Of a DNA stretch of 64,000 bases, positions 35,861 through 45,554 are shown in pieces. Under the pieces are notes generated by a model. The model worked only from the letters and a program-made list of their open reading frames with translations. It had not been told where the DNA came from and ran no database searches. Numbering within the stretch: the stretch's first letter is position 1; each line of letters opens with the position of its first letter. This DNA is from Paracoccus aestuarii (GTDB lineage: Bacteria > Pseudomonadota > Alphaproteobacteria > Rhodobacterales > Rhodobacteraceae), in the NCBI RefSeq assembly GCF_028553885.1, contig NZ_CP067169.1, forward strand, positions 2,901,001 through 2,965,000, written 5' to 3'. The position numbers and the translations under genes were made by a program.

Positions 35861-36279
35861 GCCAGAAACATCGCAAATTTCAGGATGCTGCTGACAAACC
35901 GAACGGCCGCTTTTCCAGTTCATGCTGCAATAGCGACGCAACGATCTTATGAAGTTTTTGCACCCAGTAGACCCTCGGCTCCTTCATGATGCACGTGCAG
36001 CGAACGGCTGTTTGGTCCCGCAAAGCAGACTCTGCTCGGTCAATTTCGCTGCGCCAAGCACGAATGTCCGGTCTGGGGATGCTGCAAGGCAGCGCCCGAC
36101 AGGGCCGACCGACCGCAAAGGGCCGGAAGCCCATTCTGAACCAACCAGCAATGGCGGCAACCTCGCAGAATGTAACTTGAGTCGTGCGACTGCTCCTAGG
36201 CTTTGACTCGATGCGCCCTAGCATTATGTCGCCGCTGGGACTTCCTTGTCCTCCTCAACAGTCGACTTTCGCCACCTCT
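35861..36279. repeat. Gene-free stretch with dispersed-repeat copy
   Basis: About 420 bases with no credible gene. CACGAATGTCCGGTCTGGGG at 36061 and GACCGCAAAGGGCCGGAAGC near 36110 match the core of the dispersed intergenic repeat seen elsewhere in the window. It separates the metal module from the DUF262 gene, whose stop is at 36280. Confidence 0.5.
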
Positions 36280-38574
36280 TCAGCCAAAACGCTGTTTGCA
36301 GTATTCCGGAACCGAACCTCCTTGAAGCTCCTGCGTCGAGGCTCCTCCACGGACGTAGAACCGCTGCATGCTTCCGTCCTTGACGAAGGCGGCCTTCGGC
36401 CCCTTGTCGCAACGGACGGCCAAAACGCGGCCCCCTTCCTCATCTTCGAAGTGGTAATGCACATACGGCATGAACACCTCTCCCACGCGATCCTTCATCA
36501 AGTTGACGAGATGCAGGCCCATCTTGTCCTCATTCGGAAAGCCATCGGCTTCCAATCCCAAAACTTCGCCGCTGTCTGACACCCCGATCAGCAGGGTGCC
36601 ACCCTTAGCGTTTAGGAAGCCCACAATAGTCTTCAGAACCGCGAGCTGCATCTTGTCATCATGCTGCCCGGTGTGAAGATTAGTGCGCAGGGTCGACTTG
36701 AACTCGATTGCGTCCCCTTCACCGGCGGCGATCAGTTCTGTCACGTCGATCGGTGAGGGGGCAACCGCTTGGAGCTTGCCTGTCAGATCGTTCCAGGCGC
36801 TTCGAATGACCCTTGCCATCCGCAATCGGCGTTCTACCAGGAAGGTCTGATAGTCCATTTCCCACCACAAGGGCGGCAAGGCGTGCCAGAAATACATCTG
36901 CTCGCGCCGTTCGGCTGATAGCGCCGCGTCCAAGACCGGAACATAATCACGCGGCGGCTGCTTGCCGATCTTGATGTTCTGCGGCCACTCCACCGCAGCA
37001 AAGTTTGCGATCTGATTGATCTGCTTAATATCCTTCTGACCGATTTCCTCAAGGTATGCCCTCGGGAAAAGGTGGTGCCGCTCCAAGACAGCCTTCGACC
37101 CGCGGATTGCCGGATCGACTAGTGCCGCGATCTTGAACGGGCTATACAGAGCCACCGCATCCAGTCGGATCAACGCGGCATTGTAGGCGAATAGAGAGGG
37201 GCTTTGTGAGGCGGACGTTGCCAGTTGGCTGGGCAGGTTGATCGTCCAGTAGTCGTCAGTCAGCGCGAGTCCCATCATCTCGCGCAGCTTCGCGACATAA
37301 TCGCCGGCCGTCTCCAGATCGCGCACCATGGCCAGGTCGGAGTCAAACCGGCCTTCCGGCCCGTAGGAATATCGTCCTGTAAGCGCTGCCATGAAGAAAA
37401 ATTCACCGATTACCTGCCGCATCACGTCGCGCGGGACGGCGAAATCATCGATGCCAATCAGATAGAGCACGTAGGAATACATGATGGCGGTCTGCGAACT
37501 GACCATCTTCTCGCCACGATAGCCGGCCAGTGTCAGGGCGGACAAGAAATGATGCCAGTTCGCAAGATTGAGCGCCGTCTTCTGCCCCACCTGCATCCTG
37601 GAGAACTGATCCTCGCGCTTTTCCGGGCTGTCCAAGCCTGTTTTCGGGTCGCGGCCGCGCAGCGCATTGTAGACCGCCTCCAGCCGTGCTCGTTTTAATG
37701 ACAGGCCCACCGTGACGCGAAGCATCTGATCGGGCGAGGGCTTGATGAAATGATTATAGGGCGAGGCCCGACCGTCGGCAGGCTTCGTGGCGTTCAACGC
37801 GAAGCTCTCCAGATCGGCGCGCCCCTCGTCCCAGAACACCGACATCAGCGTCATGATGAAATCGGACTGGTTGAGCTTCTTGCCCGAACCGTTGATGCGC
37901 ACGAAGACCTCGGCAATCGTTTCGGCGCCAACGGTGGGCGATAATGTGAGCGCAGTGAATTGATAGTGCGGCAGATTGAACAGCCGACCGATGGCTTCCT
38001 CGATGCGCTCCGCTTCCTCTTGGCTCAACTCACGCGTTGCCGCGAGTTCCTTCAGGAAGACCCTGGTAAAGGCAAGAAGCTTTGTCTCCTTGTGCCACAA
38101 CACCGAGATGTCCGGGATATAGGCCTTGTCCTTGGCGGTGGTCGCGTCGGGGACGTCAAAACGTTCCGTCAGCGGATTGAAGGCGATCCGGATCGGACTC
38201 TTCGAGAAGTCAGCACGGATGACCTCGGAGCCTTTGATTACTGCGTAGAGCGAGGTAAGCCGCTGTTGGCCGTCCACGATCGCCATCTTCGGAGGCAGCC
38301 GGTCTTTCTTTGTGCCAATTGCTTTGAGCACGCCATCTGCACCCGTGTCCCAGAACAGCAAGAAGCCGGCGGGATAACCCCGATATAGCGAGTCGAACAA
38401 GTTGCGGACATTGACGTTGGGCCAGACAAATGGTCGCTGCAGTTCCGGCAGCCCGATCTTGCCTAGGTCGATATCCTCGATCAGCGAGGAGATTGGGTAA
38501 TTGGTGGTGGTGAAAAGCGTCAATCCGGGCATCTCCTCTTGGATGGCACCATCATGATCGGGATCTGGCTGCAA
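36280..38574 (-). CDS. DUF262-HNH-AlbA_2 fusion protein, candidate single-gene defence factor
   Basis: Protein of 764 residues with three recognisable parts. The N-terminus is a DUF262/GmrS-like ParB-fold nucleotidase domain with MAIVDGQQRLTSLYAV (DGQQR at 101-105). The middle ends in a DUF1524-like His-Me/HNH block (ERHHLFPRAYLEEIG from about 498, then IANFAAVEWPQN). The C-terminus (about 615-735) is an AlbA_2/Schlafen-type domain with AIEFKSTLR, GFLNAKGGTLLIGVSDSGEVLGL and RFYVRGGAST. DUF262 proteins include GmrSD-type and other phage-restricting enzymes. Start is uncertain (TTG 38574 or ATG 38532). Stands alone next to mobile elements. Confidence 0.8.
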   Translation of the reverse strand: MQPDPDHDGAIQEEMPGLTLFTTTNYPISSLIEDIDLGKIGLPELQRPFVWPNVNVRNLFDSLYRGYPAGFLLFWDTGADGVLKAIGTKKDRLPPKMAIVDGQQRLTSLYAVIKGSEVIRADFSKSPIRIAFNPLTERFDVPDATTAKDKAYIPDISVLWHKETKLLAFTRVFLKELAATRELSQEEAERIEEAIGRLFNLPHYQFTALTLSPTVGAETIAEVFVRINGSGKKLNQSDFIMTLMSVFWDEGRADLESFALNATKPADGRASPYNHFIKPSPDQMLRVTVGLSLKRARLEAVYNALRGRDPKTGLDSPEKREDQFSRMQVGQKTALNLANWHHFLSALTLAGYRGEKMVSSQTAIMYSYVLYLIGIDDFAVPRDVMRQVIGEFFFMAALTGRYSYGPEGRFDSDLAMVRDLETAGDYVAKLREMMGLALTDDYWTINLPSQLATSASQSPSLFAYNAALIRLDAVALYSPFKIAALVDPAIRGSKAVLERHHLFPRAYLEEIGQKDIKQINQIANFAAVEWPQNIKIGKQPPRDYVPVLDAALSAERREQMYFWHALPPLWWEMDYQTFLVERRLRMARVIRSAWNDLTGKLQAVAPSPIDVTELIAAGEGDAIEFKSTLRTNLHTGQHDDKMQLAVLKTIVGFLNAKGGTLLIGVSDSGEVLGLEADGFPNEDKMGLHLVNLMKDRVGEVFMPYVHYHFEDEEGGRVLAVRCDKGPKAAFVKDGSMQRFYVRGGASTQELQGGSVPEYCKQRFG

Positions 38575-38978
38575 CGGAAGTTGAATGTCCGCTTGCGGGC
38601 GCGCTGCGGTGCGGCGGCGGGCGAGATGACCGTCTGCTATGGTGAGGGTTTTCTTATGCGGGCCGTGGCGTAAGGTTGGAGCCTGGTGCGCGGTTGGCCC
38701 GCGTTGGAAAACCTCCCAAGGACGAAGCCGCGGGGAGCTTGGCGCTACCTATGTGGAAAGAGCGCCACCCATCGTGACCGCCTTGAAGTCCTGCATACGC
38801 CGCAGTTGTGGATTTGTCTCGCGCAGGCGGGTTTTGCTGCAGAATGGTTGTGCGCTCGGCTTCGGGTGAGTGCGGAGTGATCTGACTTCCGGCGGTTTCT
38901 GGCGCTTTGGATAGTCGCCGCCGACCTGGTGCCCGAGCGGGGACCGGCGGCTGATCAGGCTGAGGGACGGGCGTTTCA
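38575..38978. other. Intergenic region upstream of DUF262 gene, leading into the IS91-like element
   Basis: No gene I can support. It starts with a fragment of the dispersed repeat (TTGAATGTCCGCTTGCGGGC at 38581) and then probably contains the terminus of the IS91-like element, whose exact end I could not define. Confidence 0.4.
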
Positions 38979-40172
38979 TCATGCTGCCTGCTCGCGTGGC
39001 GGTGCCCGTGATTGCGGTTTGTGCCCGCGCCGGAAGATCTCGATGATCCGCATCGGGCCACCGCAGCAGGGGCATGGTTCACGCAGGGTATGGGGGATGA
39101 CCTCAGCGGCAACTTGAGGTGCTGGCTCGGCTTGCGCCTCCCCAAGCAGGCTTCGGATCTTTGCGATGCTGGCCTTTCGGGTGGCGCTGGCGAGCAGGCC
39201 GTAATGCCGGATGCGGTGGAATCCGTCAGGTAGGACGTGGATCAGGAAACGGCGGATGAACTCGTCGGTAGCCAGCCGCATGATCTTCTGGCGGTCGCCC
39301 TTTCGGGTGCGGTAATCCTTCCAGCGGAAGGCAATGGTCCTCGCATCGGCGCTGACCAGTCGGCTGTTCGAGATGGCCACACGGTGGTTATAGCGGCTCA
39401 GATAAGCCAGCACTGCTTCGGGTCCACCAAAAGGTGGTTTGGCGTAGACCACCCATTCGGTTTTGCGGAACGGAGCAAGCCAGGCGCTGAGGGCGGTGAT
39501 GTCTGCAAGCTCCGCCAGATCGCCGAAGAAGGCAAGCTCTTCGCTGCGGTGCAACGCATGAAGCCCCTCGATGAACAGGCACCGGAACAACCGCGACAGC
39601 ACTTGCACGTGGACAAAGAAGCCGGGCTTGCAGACGACCCACCTGGTGCCGTCCGGCGACAGGCCGCCGCCCGGGACGATCATGTGGATATGGGGATGAT
39701 GGGTCAGCGCCGAGCCCCAGGTATGCAGCACGGCCGTGATGCCGACCTTTGCGCCAAGACGCTTGGGATCGGCGGCGATGGTCATCACCGTCTCGGCCGA
39801 GGCGCGGAACAGCAGGTCATAAACCGTCTTCTTGTTCCAGAACGCGATCTGCGCGATCTGGGCCGGCAGGGTGAAGACCACGTGGAAATACTCGACGGGT
39901 AGCAAATCCTGAGCGCGCGCTGCCATCCAGTCACGCGCCGCCGGACCCTGGCACTTGGGGCAGTGCCGGTTCTTGCAGGAGTTGTAGGCGATGTGCTGGT
40001 GGCTGCACTTGTCACATGCCGCCACGTGCCCGCCGAGCGCCTCGGTCCGGCAGGCATCGATCGCCGACATCACCATGAGCTGGCTCAGGCTGCCATGACC
40101 CGCATTGGCCTGCCGCCACGCAGACCCATGGACGCGGAAGATGTCAGCGATCTCCAGCTTGGGCCGGGGCAC
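38979..40172 (-). CDS. IS91-family (Y2/HUH) transposase
   Basis: Transposase of 397 residues acting by single-strand nicking. The N-terminal zinc-binding region has CDKCSHQHIAYNSCKNRHCPKC split over residues 53-74, the HUH motif is in THHPHIHMIVPGGG, and the catalytic Tyr region is LAYLSRYNHRVAISNSRL. A second Cys cluster (CPCCGGPM) lies near the C-terminus. The start is a GTG at 40172. It appears full length. Confidence 0.93.
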   Translation of the reverse strand: MPRPKLEIADIFRVHGSAWRQANAGHGSLSQLMVMSAIDACRTEALGGHVAACDKCSHQHIAYNSCKNRHCPKCQGPAARDWMAARAQDLLPVEYFHVVFTLPAQIAQIAFWNKKTVYDLLFRASAETVMTIAADPKRLGAKVGITAVLHTWGSALTHHPHIHMIVPGGGLSPDGTRWVVCKPGFFVHVQVLSRLFRCLFIEGLHALHRSEELAFFGDLAELADITALSAWLAPFRKTEWVVYAKPPFGGPEAVLAYLSRYNHRVAISNSRLVSADARTIAFRWKDYRTRKGDRQKIMRLATDEFIRRFLIHVLPDGFHRIRHYGLLASATRKASIAKIRSLLGEAQAEPAPQVAAEVIPHTLREPCPCCGGPMRIIEIFRRGHKPQSRAPPREQAA

Positions 40173-40184
40173 GCCCGGCGCGGG

Positions 40185-41053
40185 TCACTCCAGACTTCGC
40201 TCGATGGTGCGGTCCTGCAGCTTCGAGAGCATCTCGAAGGGGCTGTCAGTGTCCCGGATCGTCTTCGTGGCGACATGGGCGTATTGGGCGGTGGTGCTGA
40301 GTTTGGCATGTCCCAGCAACACCTGGATCACCCGCACGTCGGTGTTCGCTTCCAGCAGATGCGTCGCAAAGCTGTGGCGCAGGGTGTGCAGCGTGGCGGT
40401 CTTCTTGATCCCCGCCATGTTCTTGGCCGAGGTGAATGCCCGGTGCAGTTGTCGCGGAGAGATCGGGCTGACCCGTGGCAGGCCCGGGAAGAGCCAGCCG
40501 TCAGGACGCGCCTCGCGCCAGTAGCTCCGCAACAGCTCCAGCAGACTGGGCGACAGCATCACCTTGCGGTCTTTCTTGCCCTTGCCTTGTTCGACATGGA
40601 TCAGCATCCGGTCGCTGTCGATGTCGCCGATCCTGAGATTGCACACCTCGGCCGAACGCAGCCCGGCACCGTAGGAGATGCTGAGGGCCGCCCGATACTT
40701 CAGACCCGGTCCGGGTGCTGCCATCAGGATGTCGGACACCTCCTCCACGCAGAAAACCACGGGCAACCGGCGCGGCTCGGTCCGGAACTGCATGAACCGC
40801 TTCATCTCCTCGCGCCCGCAGGTCATGCCGAAGAAGAACCGCAGGGGGACGATACGGGTGTTGAAGGTCGAAGGGTGACCCCGGCATCGGTCATGTGCAA
40901 TTGATAAGCCCGCAACTCTTCCGGCGTGGCCGTGTCGGGCGAGCGCTTCAGAAAGGCTGCGAAATCCTTGACGGCACGGATATGGGCCTGCTGGGCTTTC
41001 TCGCCCATGCCACACATAGAGCTGCTGCGACAGCGGTGCCGAACGCCCGCCAA
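40185..41053 (-). pseudogene. IS91-associated tyrosine recombinase, frameshifted
   Basis: XerD-like integrase split by a frameshift. The N-terminal SAM-like part reads AQQAHIRAVKDFAAFLKRSP and LRAYQLHMTDAGVT. One base is missing near 40870-40880, after which the catalytic domain continues as STFNTRIVPLRFFFGMTCGR to the end. The catalytic residues R (GAGLRSAEV), H-x-x-R (HTLRHSFATH) and the second His (LLGHAKLSTTAQYAHV, with Tyr) are present. The first 20 residues are also scrambled, so this copy is dead. Confidence 0.85.
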
Positions 41054-41129
41054 AGGCGCCAGTGCCGCGGAGCGGCTTAGTCCACGGGCCGATTGTGTGA
41101 ATCAAGAAAGATGCACACCCTCCTCCATC

Positions 41130-41495
41130 TCAACCGGAGATGCGCCGACCGAGGCAGATCGTTACGCCGCCCTCCGTCTCGATCTCGTGCGACAGGATCT
41201 CGTAGATCGCAATCAGCTCGCCGGTTCCGGACAGTTCGCCAGCCTCATCCCGTCCGCCTTGGCGAATTAAGACATGCTCGCTCAAGCGCAGGGCCTCTAG
41301 AAACTGCTCGTATTTAGCCGAGAAGCCGTGGCGGGGTCCCTTAAACGGATCCTTATAGACCTGATCCTTGCCGATCCGCGCGCTATGCAGTATCGGCGCG
41401 TTCGCGATAGCAAGCCCTCTGCCCTTTGCGTATCCGATCCAAGCAGACCGGTAGGTGAAGCCTGTCCGGAGGTCACGCATCCTGATCATGGTCAT
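41130..41495 (-). CDS. Hypothetical protein
   Basis: Possible protein of about 121 residues starting MTMIRMRDLRTGFTYRSAWI. The composition is protein-like (mixed hydrophobic core, acidic C-terminal GELIAIYEILSHEIETEGGV), but I recognise no family. It is next to the decayed IS91-like element and could be a truncated gene. Low confidence that it is expressed. Confidence 0.4.
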   Translation of the reverse strand: MTMIRMRDLRTGFTYRSAWIGYAKGRGLAIANAPILHSARIGKDQVYKDPFKGPRHGFSAKYEQFLEALRLSEHVLIRQGGRDEAGELSGTGELIAIYEILSHEIETEGGVTICLGRRISG

Positions 41496-41579
41496 GGCCG
41501 GTCTCACACTGTCACCCGCTTCTGTGCTGTTCTTACAGCCCCTGGTCGGCGAATGACCAGCCACTCAACATAAGCCGGC

Positions 41580-41956
41580 CGCGATGGACATATCGTGACT
41601 TCAAAAAATCGACTTCGCCCAAGGCGACTACGTCCGATTTGAGCCCAGTGCGCCGGTCGGAGGCTGCCCCGCACCCATCCCGTCGCCAGTAGCGGCAGAG
41701 CGGCGTGAAGAGCCCATCTAAGACACGCGGGCGCGATGTTGCGCGGGCAGTGTCGGACTTAGCGTGAACTGGCGATGCCAAGAAAGCAGGCGCCCGCAGA
41801 CCGGAGCTACTTCCGGCTCGGGCAGCCTCAAGCGGAGCGAACTCCCGTTCGTGGCCTCCAATGCCTCTCAAGATCCGGGCAAATCGTCATCAAGTCCTTC
41901 TTGATTTGACAGGCGTTGGGCGGAAGGCTCACCGGAACGCCTGATCGGCCAATCAA
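41580..41956. repeat. Gene-free stretch with dispersed-repeat copy
   Basis: No gene. 41631-41720 is the clearest partner of the repeat at 24690-24780: the same order of TCCG-TTTG-GCC, GGCTGCCCCGC and CGTGAAGAGCCCAT is kept over about 90 bases. Confidence 0.6.
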
Positions 41957-41971
41957 GTGCCAGGATCCGCC

Positions 41972-43129
41972 ATGTTCCCAGCTGCCCGTCGCCACCTGCT
42001 CGCCATCGCCTTCTGTGCCGCACCGGCGCTCCCTGCGGCTGCCGCCGAGTTCGTCGTCATCGACGGCGGCCCGGGCATGCCCTCCATCATCGAGGTCAGC
42101 GGGCCGATTGTGCCTGGCGATGCCGATCGCTTCTGGAAGCAGAGTCGCAATCTCGACAAGGCCATTGTGATGCTGGAGTCGCCAGGGGGCGATGTGGAGG
42201 AGGGGCTCTCGATCGGTGCCGAGGTGCACCAGCGGGGCTTTACGGCCTTTGTGCCGCCTGATGGTGAGTGCTACTCGATGTGCGCGATCATCTGGGCTGC
42301 CGCCAAGCACCGGGTCATGGACAGGACCTCGACAATCGGCGCCCATGCGGCTTTCGCCCGGCGCGCCCAGGCGGATGGTTCGGTTCAGGCCTACGAGTCT
42401 GGTATGGCGAATGCCGATATCGGCGCCTTCCTCAATGATGTCGGCCTTTCCCGGAAGGCGATCCGCTACTTCACCTGGGCCGCCCCCGATGACTTCAATC
42501 TCATCACCCCCGAAGTGGCGCAGCTCCTCGACATCGACACGACGGTCATCGATGGCGACACTCTCTATAATGTTGAGGATCGACCTACTCCTGGCACGAT
42601 TGCCCGCCAGACAGCGACATACATGTTCCTGCAAGGGGACTGTGCTTCGCTCCTCGGCATGGATGACGCATTCCTCCGGCAGCAGGGAGAAGAGCGTCTG
42701 AAGTTCGGCCACCAGATCTTTGGCGGCGAGGTCTTCATGGACCGCCTGCCGGAGATGGCAGATCGGATCAAGATGACGCAGGAGCGGATGGCGCTGAAGG
42801 ACTGGTGCACCGCGGCTGCCGGCGACCTTCATACTGATAAGCTGCCGCTTGGCATCAGCGGTCCCAGCTTCGACTGCAGCAAGGCCTCGAGCAGGACCGA
42901 GCACGCGATTTGCGGCAGCTTCGATCTCTGGCTCCAGGACCGCGCGCTCGGCTCACTCTATTCCGTCATCCGAAGCAAGGGCGCGGATCGGGAACGCGCG
43001 GACCTTACGCGGCGGCAGCGCGACTGGATCGGACAACGCGAGCGCTGCGGCGCGGATGAGCAGTGCATCGCGGATCGCTACAACGCGTGGTTCCTGGACC
43101 TGAGCCTTCTCGGGGCCGGCGCGCGGTAG
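41972..43129 (+). CDS. Secreted ClpP/crotonase-fold protein with C-terminal LprI-like domain
   Basis: Protein of about 385 residues with a signal peptide (MFPAARRHLLAIAFC, cleavage near AAAAEF). The N-terminal half is a periplasmic ClpP-like domain (COG3904 type): VMLESPGGDVEEGLSIG, then Ser in ECYSMCAIIWAAAKHRV and His in TIGAHAAFAR as a candidate Ser-His dyad. The C-terminal 90 residues (FDCSKASSRTEHAICGS ... ERCGADEQCIADRY) are a DUF1311/LprI-like Cys-rich domain. Convergent with a second ClpP-fold gene. Substrate unknown. Confidence 0.82.
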   Translation: MFPAARRHLLAIAFCAAPALPAAAAEFVVIDGGPGMPSIIEVSGPIVPGDADRFWKQSRNLDKAIVMLESPGGDVEEGLSIGAEVHQRGFTAFVPPDGECYSMCAIIWAAAKHRVMDRTSTIGAHAAFARRAQADGSVQAYESGMANADIGAFLNDVGLSRKAIRYFTWAAPDDFNLITPEVAQLLDIDTTVIDGDTLYNVEDRPTPGTIARQTATYMFLQGDCASLLGMDDAFLRQQGEERLKFGHQIFGGEVFMDRLPEMADRIKMTQERMALKDWCTAAAGDLHTDKLPLGISGPSFDCSKASSRTEHAICGSFDLWLQDRALGSLYSVIRSKGADRERADLTRRQRDWIGQRERCGADEQCIADRYNAWFLDLSLLGAGAR

Positions 43130-43226
43130 GCTTGAAGCGACCGACCTCAGACACAGCCATGCCGATCCCGTCGCCACATCATCATGCTAGCACTGTGCAG
43201 ACTGTCTGGTTCCCCGTCGTCCCACC

Positions 43227-44504
43227 TCACCTGATTGAGGAGATAACGCCCGAACTCTGGATCGGCCTGCCGCCGTAGCCCTTCGGCCAGCACCACTGCA
43301 TATCGACAACGTAGCTGACCGCCGCGCAGTCGGAAGCGGCCAAGCATTGGCGTTCGCATTCATCCAGAGAAATGCCACGGATGCCGTTGGCTAGAAGATC
43401 CGCGCCACGTAGATCGAGCCCGTTTTGTCTCGTCATGCGCGGCATTGGGGCCGGCGTAGGCGTAGGCGGAGCAGTTCGGAAGAAGCGACGCATGCAGCCG
43501 TCAACCATGTCGCGGATCTTGGGGTCCACCACCTCCCCGGCAAAGCCGTAGGAGATGCTCTTGTCCATGTTAAAGACCTTACCGCCAATGGCCGAGGCAC
43601 CCGCGATCTCGGCCGCAACTTGAGGAGTGATCTGGAAACCCGCGATCGTCTCGCCGTTGCCGTGCTGGATATAGCCAAACTCGTGGATCGTGTGATCGTA
43701 GCCTCCGGCGTGCACCATGAAGGGCCCTGCGAACGGCATGGGCGGCTCCTGCAGAAAGGCGATGCCGTAAGGCCCTTCGTCACCGCAGCCGATGATGATC
43801 TTGTTTCGGCCAACGAAGGCATCTTGCTCGACGCGCAGCGATATTTCTCCCTCGTAGTTCACATACTCCACGGCTTGTCCTCTCACGCCCTGAGAAACGA
43901 CGCCGAGGTCAGCTAGACGTTGGTGATCAACCCAGACCATGCTGTCGCCGCGCGCCGAGACGATGTCCGCGAGAAAGTCGCTGTCGACCCCGCGGCTCTG
44001 GAGATAGGTGAGGATGATCGAGGTCAGCTCCTGACCCATTGCCAATGCGTCCGAACCGGTCAGCTCGTTCTGGGTGTAGAACTGGTGAACGCCCAGCCCG
44101 GCACCGGTTTCGATGAAGCGGAAGTCGGCCCCGAGATAGGCGTAGACGCAGGCGCTGGCACAAATTGGAGAGCTGTCGCCTGCAATGCGCGAGGACGTGC
44201 TCTCGGGCCGGGCGGCGATGACCTGGCCAATGCGGATGCCCTCCACGAGTGCGCCGCCGGGGCTGTCGAACTCGAAGCTGATGTCGTTTATGGGCCGACC
44301 CTCGTAGCGCAGCAGCTCTGCCATTAGCGCGGCAGCGTCACCCTGCACGATCTCGCCAGACAACTTAACCGTCAGGCTGGCCGGCATGAACTGCGTGGGT
44401 TCACTGTAGCTGCTCGAAATCTGCATGGCTTCGCCGCCCTGTGGGTCGATGATGGCACCGAAGATGAATGCGGCGGCAAAGACGAGTCGATCGAGCACTG
44501 GCAA
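43227..44504 (-). CDS. Secreted ClpP-fold protein with C-terminal PAN/Apple-like domain
   Basis: Protein of about 425 residues beginning at a TTG (44504) or GTG (44498) and carrying an N-terminal hydrophobic segment. The ClpP-like domain has FEFDSPGGALVEGIRIG, Ser in PICASACVYAYLGADFRFIE and His in LGVHQFYTQN. The C-terminal 60 residues have three or more Cys in a PAN/Apple-like pattern (ISLDECERQCLAASDCAAVSY, then MQWCWPKGYG). Convergent with the LprI-tailed paralogue-like gene. Probably envelope-located; function unknown. Confidence 0.8.
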   Translation of the reverse strand: MPVLDRLVFAAAFIFGAIIDPQGGEAMQISSSYSEPTQFMPASLTVKLSGEIVQGDAAALMAELLRYEGRPINDISFEFDSPGGALVEGIRIGQVIAARPESTSSRIAGDSSPICASACVYAYLGADFRFIETGAGLGVHQFYTQNELTGSDALAMGQELTSIILTYLQSRGVDSDFLADIVSARGDSMVWVDHQRLADLGVVSQGVRGQAVEYVNYEGEISLRVEQDAFVGRNKIIIGCGDEGPYGIAFLQEPPMPFAGPFMVHAGGYDHTIHEFGYIQHGNGETIAGFQITPQVAAEIAGASAIGGKVFNMDKSISYGFAGEVVDPKIRDMVDGCMRRFFRTAPPTPTPAPMPRMTRQNGLDLRGADLLANGIRGISLDECERQCLAASDCAAVSYVVDMQWCWPKGYGGRPIQSSGVISSIR

Positions 44505-44855
44505 CCTCGCAGCAGGGGCACTAAGAAAATTATTTCACGTTAGCGTTGCGCGTCTCTAGCAATCAACATGCGTCAGGCGACTTCGATCAAAGTTGCCGAG
44601 ATTTTCCTTCCTCAGCGTGAAACGGTTTTCCAACACGAATGATACGTCACAGCCACCGTTTCGCAGGGAGGCGAGACTACGGTAATTGCATGCAATGCGA
44701 ATTTGGCATGACAGTTTTCTACGCGTAGCACCAAGGTCCGGTGGGATCTGGATGGCGCTTAGCGAAAGAGGAAGACCGGCCGCTATGGGCGTTGCCGGCG
44801 GGTGCGCTGCACGCTGCCCATCTTGCCTCTGAGGTCTATAGTGACGTAGGGCGCT
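44505..44855. other. Intergenic region upstream of ClpP-fold gene
   Basis: About 350 bases, more AT-rich in its first 150 bases (AAGAAAATTATTTCACG near 44524), which probably holds the promoter of the minus-strand ClpP-fold gene. No supported gene. Confidence 0.45.
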
Positions 44856-45200
44856 TTAGGGTGTCGCTGGTCTTCGCTCAGGAGGTGGCGCGCTCACCTT
44901 TGAAAGTAGGTGGCGCAAACCCAAAGGGTTGAAGGTCAGTCTGCTGCCGGAGATCTGTTCCCGCGGGCGCGACTCGTTATCCTCAAAGAAATCAGCGGCA
45001 GCGTGCAGCGCCTCGAAGTCATCAGGCGGCGGCACGACAACCCCATCGGCACCTCCAAACGCCAGATTGCCAAAGAACGGCTCGTCCGGCTTCGGTTCGT
45101 CAGCATCCGAGCCTTCGGTGTAACCGTCCGGCCTGACCGCTCTGCCGGGAGTGCTGCGTAGAAGATAGTGTCCACTATCGGATAATGGACACTATCGGGG

Positions 45201-45554
45201 TTGTGGGTGACGAAGCGGCGGAAGCGTCGGGTCTGGTCTGACGACGAGAAGCGGATGATCTGCGGGCAGGCGCGTGTGCCCGGTGTGTCGGTGAGCCAGG
45301 TTGCGCGCCGGTATGACGTGAATGCCAATCTGGTCTTTGCCTGGCTGCGCGATCCGCGGTTTGCAGATGCCGACGCGGCCGATGTCGCGCGCTTTCTGCC
45401 GGTGGAGATCGTTGCGGAGGTGAAGGCGCCGAAGGCACTTCCTGCGGTCGATGGGCATATCGAGATCGAGCTGGCCGGTGGGCACCGGATGCGGATCAGC
45501 GGCAGCTATGATCCCGAGGCGCTCGCTCGGTTGATCCGGGGCCTGACGGCGTGA
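45201..45554 (+). CDS. tnpA: IS66 accessory protein TnpA
   Basis: HTH protein of 117 residues needed for IS66 transposition. The HTH segment is [22 protein letters not shown] near residues 30-51. It starts at TTG 45201 or GTG 45207, and its stop overlaps the GTG start of tnpB (GTGA), the normal coupled arrangement. Confidence 0.9.
   Translation: MWVTKRRKRRVWSDDEKRMICGQARVPGVSVSQVARRYDVNANLVFAWLRDPRFADADAADVARFLPVEIVAEVKAPKALPAVDGHIEIELAGGHRMRISGSYDPEALARLIRGLTA

Larger units (their letters stand above)
38979..41085 (-). mobile_element. IS91-family element with associated (degenerate) integrase
   Basis: A rolling-circle-type transposase gene preceded on the same strand by a tyrosine-recombinase gene, the usual pair in IS91-family elements of alphaproteobacteria. 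The integrase is frameshifted, so the element is at least partly decayed. Ends are approximate because IS91 elements lack inverted repeats and make no target duplication. Confidence 0.75.

Noticed and set aside
44741..44932. Small plus-strand frame upstream of IS66
   Set aside because: No family, no ribosome-binding site, and it overlaps the restorable minus-strand gene fragment.
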